Source: RGIG3102 sp964369975 (GTDB taxonomy: Bacteria; Bacillota; Clostridia; Oscillospirales; Ruminococcaceae). From it: a stretch of DNA of 27,495 bases. A model generated the notes under the pieces. It was not told the DNA's origin and made no database searches. It saw nothing but the letters and a program-made list of their open reading frames with translations. Both the position numbers and the translations under genes were made by a program. Shown in pieces: positions 22,316 to 27,495 of this stretch (its first letter is position 1; each line of letters begins with the position of its first letter). The stretch is from positions 1 through 27,495 of the forward strand of contig CAYJFZ010000018.1 in assembly GCA_964369975.1 (NCBI GenBank), in the 5' to 3' direction.

Positions 22316-23860
22316 ATGGGATTTGATATAACGGTTTTTAATATATTTAATTTTACTTCTATAAATTATTTATTATTTTTACCCTTAGCGGCTTTTTTAT
22401 ATTTTAAGATGCCAGCAAAGCATAAAAATACTTACTTACTTTTTATAAGCTACTTTTTTTATATTTTCAGTGAAATAAGGCTATTTTTTATCTTACCTAT
22501 TTCTACAATTCTAAGTTTTACTTTTGCTAAAATGATGCACAACGAGGAAGATGAAAAAAAGAAAAAGAATATCTTTATTTTAAGTATAGTGAGCAATTTA
22601 GGTATTTTATTAGTTTTTAAGTATTACGGCTTTTTTGCTGAAAACTTTACCGCTCTAACAAATATCGCCTTGCCAAAACCTACTTGGATACTGCCTTTAG
22701 GTATTAGCTTTTTTACCTTTTCATCTTTAGCTTATTTAATAGATGTTTATTTAAAGAAAATACAACCAGAAGAAAATTTTATAACCTATAGCTTATTTTT
22801 ATCTTTATTTTGCTATGTAACCTCAGGGCCTATAGTAAGGGCTAATGATATTACCCCTCAATTAAGCAATCCAAAATCCTTTGATGAAAACAGAACAGTA
22901 ACAGCCTTGCAACTAATGGCGATAGGTTATTTTAAGAAAATAGCCGTAGCTGATGTTTTAATAAAATTCATAAATCAAGTTCACTTAAATATAGATGACT
23001 ACTCAGGAATTATGCTGATTTTTACAGCCTTTATTTATTCTTTCTGGCTCTACGCTGACTTTTCAGGATACAGCGATATCGCAAGAGGTACTGCAAAAAT
23101 TTTAGGTATTGAGATAGTTGATAACTTTAACACTCCCTACCTTTCTCAAAATATGTCCGGCTTTTGGGCAAGATGGCATATTTCTTTATCCACTTGGTTT
23201 CAAGATTATATCTTTATGCCTATTGTTTGGCAAAACCCCTTTAAAAAGCTACCTATAATAGGCTCTTTTTATAAAAATCCGCCTTTGCTTTCAGCTTTAG
23301 CCGTAGTATTTTTAACCAGCGGTCTTTGGCACGGGGCAGCTTGGACTTTTATTTTATGGGGAGCTTGTCATGCCTTATTTCGTATAATAGAGGATTTAAT
23401 GCGAAAGTATTATAAAAAGCCCGATAAAAAACCTAAGTTTTTTAAATTTTGGGGCAAGACTTTTGTAGTATTTACTTTAGTTAGCTTCTCGCAAATTTTC
23501 TTTGCAAGCCACAGCGTTGAAAACGCCTTTATTTATATATCAAAGCTGTTTAGTGATTTATCACTTACAAATTTTTTAAATCAATTAGTTTTAAGTGTTC
23601 AAACAGGCTTTGACTCAACTCCTATATTAATTTATTTTTACCTTGCTTTTTGCTTTATAAGCCTTTGCATTTTAATTAATATGGACTTATACCGCTACTT
23701 TAAATTAAAAGGCGCTTGCTTAACTCAAAGTTTTTTAAGTATGAAACCTTGGCTTAGATATTTTTGCTATTATGCTCTTATCGCTTTAATTTTTGCCGGC
23801 TACATTATGAATAATGCAGGCTTTGGCTCAACTGGTAATTTCTTATATCAGAACTTTTAA
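22316..23860 (+). CDS. MBOAT-family membrane O-acyltransferase (AlgI/DltB type)
   Basis: Polytopic membrane enzyme predicted to move acyl (usually acetyl) groups across or at the membrane onto an extracellular glycan. The 514-residue product shows the family signatures: FKYYGFFAENF, PLGISFFTFSSLAYLIDVY, ADFSGYSDIARGTAKILGI, FWARWHISLSTWFQDYIFMPI and the catalytic-histidine motif SGLWHGAAWTFILWG. It matches the AlgI-like group that acetylates alginate-type or other surface polymers; the usual SGNH/DHHW partner is not next to it. AAGGTG at 22305-22310 precedes ATG 22316. Divergent pairing with the GT-C/PMT gene from mirrored promoters suggests a joint role in surface glycan building. Confidence 0.93.
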   Translation: MGFDITVFNIFNFTSINYLLFLPLAAFLYFKMPAKHKNTYLLFISYFFYIFSEIRLFFILPISTILSFTFAKMMHNEEDEKKKKNIFILSIVSNLGILLVFKYYGFFAENFTALTNIALPKPTWILPLGISFFTFSSLAYLIDVYLKKIQPEENFITYSLFLSLFCYVTSGPIVRANDITPQLSNPKSFDENRTVTALQLMAIGYFKKIAVADVLIKFINQVHLNIDDYSGIMLIFTAFIYSFWLYADFSGYSDIARGTAKILGIEIVDNFNTPYLSQNMSGFWARWHISLSTWFQDYIFMPIVWQNPFKKLPIIGSFYKNPPLLSALAVVFLTSGLWHGAAWTFILWGACHALFRIIEDLMRKYYKKPDKKPKFFKFWGKTFVVFTLVSFSQIFFASHSVENAFIYISKLFSDLSLTNFLNQLVLSVQTGFDSTPILIYFYLAFCFISLCILINMDLYRYFKLKGACLTQSFLSMKPWLRYFCYYALIALIFAGYIMNNAGFGSTGNFLYQNF

Positions 23861-23869
23861 AATAAAATG

Positions 23870-23898
23870 TTGTCTTTTATATAAAAAAAGAGTATAAT
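23870..23898 (+). promoter_or_regulatory. Promoter of the NERD-like/lipoprotein pair
   Basis: TTGTCT (23870-23875), a 17-base spacer and TATAAT (23893-23898), just after the MBOAT stop codon. No terminator is seen between MBOAT and this pair. Confidence 0.65.
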
Positions 23899-23935
23899 AT
23901 TTATCAGTAATAATTTTTAACTGGAGGAACTTATT

Positions 23936-24553
23936 TTGGTTACAGAAACATTTATAACATTCGCCGTAGTACTCATCCTTACTGGTGTCATAGCTGCATT
24001 TTTATATAAAGACAGCTTTTTGAGATTCATCTCAAAACCAAAACCAGAAGACCCAAACGCATTAAACAATCTATATAAATCACTAAGAAAATTCTCAAGG
24101 CTATTAAACTTTGAAGTTATAGAAAAAACAACTCTTGAATATAACGGTGAAACCTACACTTTTGATGCCCTGCTTTTAGGCTACTTTGGAACCTTAGGTT
24201 TTAAAGTATGTAATAAAAATGGCGACATTTACGCAGACAGCCTACTAAAGCCTTGGGTACAAATTCACGAAGATAAAAGAGTTGAATTTATAAGCCCGTT
24301 TGAAGAAATGGGTGGTGGCGTAAAATTTATTAAAGAAATTTACAGAGCAGAAAAATTAAAAACAGGCACTGTTGAAACCTTTATCACTTTAGCTGGTAAA
24401 ACATCAAACTTAATTACAAATAAGGCGATCTCTCAACAAGTGTTTACCCTAAAAACTTTAATCGCTCATTTAAATGGCGAAAAATATATGAAAGATAATT
24501 CTTGCGACATCGCTTTGATGAAAGAGGCTATCGCAAAATATAAAAAAGGATAA
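23936..24553 (+). CDS. Membrane-anchored protein with a degenerate NERD-like domain
   Basis: 205 residues starting at TTG 23936, eight bases after GGAGG (23923-23927). One N-terminal membrane segment (6-23) is followed by a soluble domain. Residues 74-120 (YTFDALLLGYFGTLGFKVCNKNG onward to VEFISPF) align by eye with nuclease-related (NERD) domains, whose pattern is a D, then G-x-x-VIEVKN-x-x-G, a conserved W and NP. Here Asp77 is kept, but the Glu and Lys of the ExK pair become Lys90 and Cys92, so catalysis is unlikely. The assignment is tentative. It is followed four bases later by a lipoprotein gene whose ribosome binding site lies inside this gene's end. Confidence 0.6.
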   Translation: MVTETFITFAVVLILTGVIAAFLYKDSFLRFISKPKPEDPNALNNLYKSLRKFSRLLNFEVIEKTTLEYNGETYTFDALLLGYFGTLGFKVCNKNGDIYADSLLKPWVQIHEDKRVEFISPFEEMGGGVKFIKEIYRAEKLKTGTVETFITLAGKTSNLITNKAISQQVFTLKTLIAHLNGEKYMKDNSCDIALMKEAIAKYKKG

Positions 24554-24557
24554 TTTT

Positions 24558-25361
24558 ATGAAAAGAATAATTGCATTACTATTAAGCGCATCTTTAATTT
24601 TAGCTACAGCTTGCCAGAGTGCACCTGCACAAGAAGCTCATACTCCTGTGTATGGCGAGCCTTTAATTTTAGCTGATAATTTAGAATTTGAAGACATCTA
24701 TGTTGAAAGTGTATCTCCAGAAAACTTAGAAGAAATAAAAGGGTATTTATCATACTTTGCTATTTTTTATAATTCAATTGATCCATCTTCTCCACAAGGT
24801 GTTGACTATTCAAATTTTCTTTATATGATTTATGAAAACTACCTAAGTACAATGACAGAATTCACAGCACCACTTCTTGAAATGCAAGAAAACTCAATTG
24901 AATTAAACGAAGCACAGCAAGCGTTTTTAGACTTATTTCATGTATCATCAGACCTTACTATAAAACTTAACGAAATAGACTCTGATGCTTATCAAGTGGC
25001 TTTAAATGATTATATCAACGAAGTTGTAGCACAGCAATCAACAGAAGAAGGTGATGAGACTGTTGAAGGTGAAGAAGATGAAGAAGGCGAAGTAACTCAA
25101 AATGAAATTTCATTAGATGATCTAACTACTATGACCTTAGATGCCGCTGAGTGGGAAGTGCTATTTAATATGATAGTTGAGCAATACGATATGGTATTTA
25201 AAACTCCTTTTGTAAAAGCTCCTCAAGAAGAGGGTATCACTGATGACGATACTGTCCAAGAAGAAGATGAAGTAGAAGAAAGCGCAGAGCTTGAAACTGA
25301 AGAAGATGTAGTAGAAGAAAGCACAGAGCTTGAAACTGAAGAAGAAACAGATTCTGAATAA
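24558..25361 (+). CDS. Acidic lipoprotein with tandem Glu-rich repeats
   Basis: 267 residues with signal peptide and lipobox LATAC (lipidated Cys19). The middle part (about 35-210) is likely helical and matches no family I recognise. The C-terminus is strongly acidic and ends in two 13-residue repeats (VEESAELETEEDV and VEESTELETEEET) plus an earlier Glu/Asp-rich stretch near 165-180. It is co-transcribed with the NERD-like gene upstream (four-base gap). The acidic tail may bind cations or cell-wall material; this is a guess. Confidence 0.8.
   Translation: MKRIIALLLSASLILATACQSAPAQEAHTPVYGEPLILADNLEFEDIYVESVSPENLEEIKGYLSYFAIFYNSIDPSSPQGVDYSNFLYMIYENYLSTMTEFTAPLLEMQENSIELNEAQQAFLDLFHVSSDLTIKLNEIDSDAYQVALNDYINEVVAQQSTEEGDETVEGEEDEEGEVTQNEISLDDLTTMTLDAAEWEVLFNMIVEQYDMVFKTPFVKAPQEEGITDDDTVQEEDEVEESAELETEEDVVEESTELETEEETDSE
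25272..25349 (+). repeat. 39-bp tandem repeat inside the lipoprotein gene
   Basis: Copies at 25272-25310 and 25311-25349 are identical at 35 of 39 positions and keep frame (13 codons), encoding the VEES-x-ELETEE repeats. Copy number could vary without breaking the frame. Confidence 0.9.
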
Positions 25362-25404
25362 ATCATATATTAAAACTAAACAATAGGCATAAAGCCTTTA
25401 CTAT

Positions 25405-25438
25405 AAAATAAGATACTACTTTCGTAGTATCTTATTTT
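25405..25438 (+). terminator. Rho-independent terminator after the lipoprotein gene
   Basis: ATAAGATACTAC / GTAGTATCTTAT with loop TTTC, followed by TTTTTAT. Confidence 0.85.
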
Positions 25439-25439
25439 T

Positions 25440-25710
25440 ATATGCGATAATATGCTTTTAAAAATTATATATTAAAAAGCTACTATTTTTACAGCCCTTT
25501 TTTAAAAGCTAACTAAACTCATTTATTTCCAATACAAGAAATTTTAATTCTTATGCTAAGTGTATTTTATTTTTATAATAGCGATTTATTGGTTAGATTT
25601 TTATCATATATTAAAATCTTAGTTTTTATAGTAAGTAATAAAATGAACTTTGGATAAAAACCTTCAATGAGTGTTGTTCCTATTAACTTTTATAAGGCTG
25701 TAAACAAACA
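25440..25710. other. Gene-free AT-rich region
   Basis: No open reading frame with a ribosome binding site, no RNA gene and no repeat was recognised between the two convergent transcription units. Confidence 0.5.
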
Positions 25711-25742
25711 AAAAGATAGACTCAATAATAAGTCTATCTTTT
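25711..25742 (-). terminator. Terminator after the DUF362 gene
   Basis: AAAAGATAGACT / AGTCTATCTTTT, 12-bp stem with an 8-base loop; on the minus strand the stem is followed by a T-rich TTTTTGTTTGTTT run. Confidence 0.8.
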
Positions 25743-25752
25743 AATTAAAGTA

Positions 25753-26880
25753 TTATTTAACTTCGATTACTTCATATTCTTGTGTGCCTATACCCATTTT
25801 TTCTGCATGGTCAAGACATACTTTCCAGTTAGTACTTGAGTGCATTGTTTTAAAGTGGTCGTGGTGTTCACAGCCTTCTTTATGATCTTTTAATCTATCA
25901 CCTATGAAGCTGTCCATAAATGCTGTTTGTCTATTACAAGCATCAGCACAAGCCCTATCAAGAGCAACAGGATCAAAAGAAGCAAACATTCCTACATCTG
26001 GAATTACCGCTGCATCATTTTCAGCATGGCAGTCACAATATGGTGAAACATCGATAACTAAGCTGATATGAAAATGTGGTTTATCTTTTAAAACTGCGTG
26101 TGAGTATTCTGCCATTTTTTTGTTTAAATCGTCCTCTGCTGTATCCCATTCAGCTGAAACTGCATCAAAGACACAAGCACCGATACATCTACCACAGCCT
26201 ACGCATTTATCGTGGTCTATTACTGCAATACCTTCTTGAGTGAAAGATATTGCTGAGTGAGCACAGTTTTTTGCGCAAACCTTACATTTTTTACACATAT
26301 CAGCATCTACGCTTGGTTTACCATTTGAGTGTTGCTCCATTTTACCAGCACGAGAGCCGCAGCCCATACCGATATTTTTTAAAGCACCGCCAAAGCCTGT
26401 CATTTCATGGCCTTTAAAATGGCTTAGCGAAATAAATACATCAGCGTCTACTATTGCAGAGCCGATTTTAGCTTCTTTTACAAGCTCGCCATCTATTGGT
26501 ACTATTGTTTCTTCTGTACCCTTTAAGCCATCAGCTATGATAACATGACAGCCTGTTGAAAAAGGAGAGTAGCCGTTTTCATAAGCTGCTTCAATATGTT
26601 CAAGCGCATTTTTTCTTCTACCTACATAAAGAGTGTTACAGTCAGTTAAGAAGGGTTTACCTTCTAAAGATTTTACAACATCAGCTATAACTTTTGCATA
26701 ATTTGGGCGAAGATAGGCTAAGTTGCCTGGCTCACCGAAATGTATTTTTATCGCTGTGAATTTGTCTTTAAAGTCTATGTTTGCAATACCTGCTTGTCTT
26801 ACTAATTTTTCAAGCTTTTCTAATAAGTTTGTGCCAGGTAAAGCACGCATATCTGTAAAATAAACTTTGCTTTTTTCCAT
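25753..26880 (-). CDS. DUF362-domain protein with two [4Fe-4S] ferredoxin clusters
   Basis: 375 residues, predicted cytoplasmic iron-sulfur protein. The DUF362 domain covers most of the chain (AIKIHFGEPGN at 43-53, FISLSHFKGHEMTGFGGALKNIGMG at 149-173). Inserted is a bacterial 2x[4Fe-4S] ferredoxin unit: Cys196, Cys199, Cys202, Cys206 (CKKCKVCAKNCAHSA) and Cys226, Cys229, Cys232, Cys236 (CVGCGRCIGACVFDA). A further CDCH (282-285) lies downstream. The family is common in anaerobes; the exact reaction is not established. AAGGAG precedes the ATG on the minus strand. Monocistronic. Confidence 0.9.
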   Translation of the reverse strand: MEKSKVYFTDMRALPGTNLLEKLEKLVRQAGIANIDFKDKFTAIKIHFGEPGNLAYLRPNYAKVIADVVKSLEGKPFLTDCNTLYVGRRKNALEHIEAAYENGYSPFSTGCHVIIADGLKGTEETIVPIDGELVKEAKIGSAIVDADVFISLSHFKGHEMTGFGGALKNIGMGCGSRAGKMEQHSNGKPSVDADMCKKCKVCAKNCAHSAISFTQEGIAVIDHDKCVGCGRCIGACVFDAVSAEWDTAEDDLNKKMAEYSHAVLKDKPHFHISLVIDVSPYCDCHAENDAAVIPDVGMFASFDPVALDRACADACNRQTAFMDSFIGDRLKDHKEGCEHHDHFKTMHSSTNWKVCLDHAEKMGIGTQEYEVIEVK

Positions 26881-27184
26881 TTTTGTTCTCCTTAATAATA
26901 AATAATCCTTAAAGTATCGTTTAATTAATTTCAGTTATAAAATTTATCAGATTATAGCAAAGAATTAATTTTGATACTATGCTTATTTTAACTTATAAGC
27001 CACTTAAAAAGCATTTCATACTTACATATATAATAATGTATAAAATACTTTATATAATTATTATACTCCTTGTGGGTATCTCAGTCAATAAGGTACCTTT
27101 TTTACTATTAGTGAAAAAAAGGTAAGTATCAAATTTTCTTTGAAAAAAATGTGAAAATAAACTTAAAAAAATATTAAAAAAGTC
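26881..27184. other. Gene-free region between the DUF362 gene and the tRNAs
   Basis: No gene recognised. It contains an AT-rich hairpin, arms 27094-27105 (TACCTTTTTTAC) and 27111-27124 (GTGAAAAAAAGGTA) with minor mispairing, of unknown role. No clear promoter for the DUF362 gene was found. Confidence 0.5.
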
Positions 27185-27213
27185 TTGACATATGCTTTTT
27201 GTTATGTTATATT
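27185..27213 (+). promoter_or_regulatory. Strong promoter of the tRNA genes
   Basis: Consensus TTGACA (27185-27190), a 17-base spacer and TATATT (27208-27213) with extended -10 TGT; start near 27220, twelve bases before tRNA-Thr. Confidence 0.85.
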
Positions 27214-27231
27214 ATTTAAGCAAACAAAATT

Positions 27232-27307
27232 GCTGGTGTAGCTCAGTCGGTAGAGCAGCTGATTTGTAATCAGCAGGTCGGGGGTTCAAGTCCGTCCACC
27301 AGCTCCA
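27232..27307 (+). tRNA. tRNA-Thr (anticodon TGT)
   Basis: 76 bases with encoded CCA. Acceptor GCTGGTG / CACCAGC, D-arm with AGCTCAGTCGGTAGAGC, anticodon stem GCTGA / TCAGC with loop TTTGTAA (anticodon TGT reads ACA), variable loop AGGTC, T-loop TTCAAGT. The T stem GGGGG / CCGTC has a G-G mismatch at its centre and one G-T pair. Confidence 0.95.
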
Positions 27308-27313
27308 TAAAGT

Positions 27314-27398
27314 GGGAGTGTTCCCGAGTGGCCAAAGGGGGCAGACTGTAAATCTGTTGTCTACGACTTCGATGGTTCGAATCCATCCGCTCCCACCA
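27314..27398 (+). tRNA. tRNA-Tyr (anticodon GTA)
   Basis: 85-base class II tRNA with a long variable arm and encoded CCA. Acceptor GGGAGTG / CGCTCCC, anticodon stem GCAGA / TCTGT with loop CTGTAAA, T arm GATGG-TTCGAAT-CCATC. It follows tRNA-Thr by six bases and is co-transcribed with it. Confidence 0.95.
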
Positions 27399-27404
27399 CT
27401 AATT

Positions 27405-27430
27405 AATCAAGCGAAAGCTTGATTTTTTTA
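27405..27430 (+). terminator. Rho-independent terminator after the tRNA pair
   Basis: AATCAAGC / GCTTGATT with a GAAA tetraloop and a T run. Confidence 0.9.
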
Positions 27431-27458
27431 TTTGTAAAATTTTATTATATTGTAAATT

Positions 27459-27495
27459 GGATTCGAAAGGTGGCTCTTAGTGGGGTGCCAGTGGC
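27459..27495. other. Start of an unidentified GC-rich element at the window edge
   Basis: The last 37 bases are far more GC-rich than any other intergenic DNA here and contain short complementary pieces (TGGC / GCCA). In an AT-rich genome this often marks a structured RNA. The edge cuts it off and I do not recognise the family. Confidence 0.3.

Noticed and set aside
1..27495. Avoidance of GCNGC sites expected from a resident R-M system
   Set aside because: GCTGC and GCAGC occur readily in the core genes (for example near 1810 and 5530), so no depletion is apparent by eye.
1..27495. CRISPR array, prophage, insertion sequence or integrase
   Set aside because: No regularly spaced repeats, transposase, integrase or phage structural gene was found in any frame.

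Overview
The window reads as chromosomal DNA of a very AT-rich, strictly or facultatively anaerobic Firmicute, most likely a clostridial relative. Supporting signs are strong AAGGAG-type ribosome binding sites, AT-rich Rho-independent terminators after most units, a glmS ribozyme, pyruvate:ferredoxin oxidoreductase together with pyruvate formate-lyase (PFL), and a double [4Fe-4S] DUF362 protein. No genus can be assigned from sequence reading alone.

Layout. 1-820 (minus) is the N-terminal part of pyruvate:ferredoxin oxidoreductase. 1136-3093 holds a CNNM/CorC-type CBS-domain membrane protein and a NUDIX ADP-ribose pyrophosphatase, each with its own terminator. 3108-3623 is a long regulatory leader for the PFL locus (3624-6895). 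There PFL is encoded as two proteins: a 707-residue catalytic subunit with the Cys-Cys pair but no glycyl-radical domain, and a separate 79-residue subunit carrying the RVSGY radical loop. The activating enzyme follows. 7041-8613 is a Bsp6I-like (GCNGC) type II restriction-modification pair with unusual inverted repeats. 8724-10946 carries a rhomboid protease and a MATE transporter on opposite strands. 11102-14346 (minus) is a three-gene envelope operon: a membrane-anchored thioredoxin-fold protein without CxxC and two paralogous lipoproteins. 14609-15988 is a YibE/F-type membrane protein and 16203-16985 a CoiA-like nuclease. 17045-19041 (minus) is glmS with its ribozyme. 19192-23860 is a divergent pair: a giant double-module GT-C/PMT glycosyltransferase and an MBOAT acyltransferase, fired from mirror-image promoters. 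23936-25361 is a membrane-anchored NERD-like protein and a lipoprotein. 25753-26880 (minus) is the DUF362 ferredoxin-like protein. 27232-27398 holds tRNA-Thr and tRNA-Tyr, and a GC-rich element begins at the right edge.

How the parts fit. PFOR and the split PFL are alternative routes for anaerobic pyruvate cleavage to acetyl-CoA, and the PFL leader has a CRP/FNR-type box at about -41.5 from a predicted start. glmS, the PMT/GT-C protein, the MBOAT protein and several lipoproteins serve the cell envelope. The R-M pair and the CoiA-like nuclease look like accessory genes: they use GGA for glycine far more than their neighbours, which prefer GGC/GGT.

The most notable item is the two-subunit PFL. 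The break falls exactly at the boundary of the glycyl-radical domain, with a new acidic tail on the large subunit, a separate strong ribosome binding site on the small one, and an intercistronic hairpin between them. The second is the R-M locus, where a near-perfect inverted repeat flanks the endonuclease gene and a palindrome made of two putative GCNGC target sites lies directly upstream of the methyltransferase gene.
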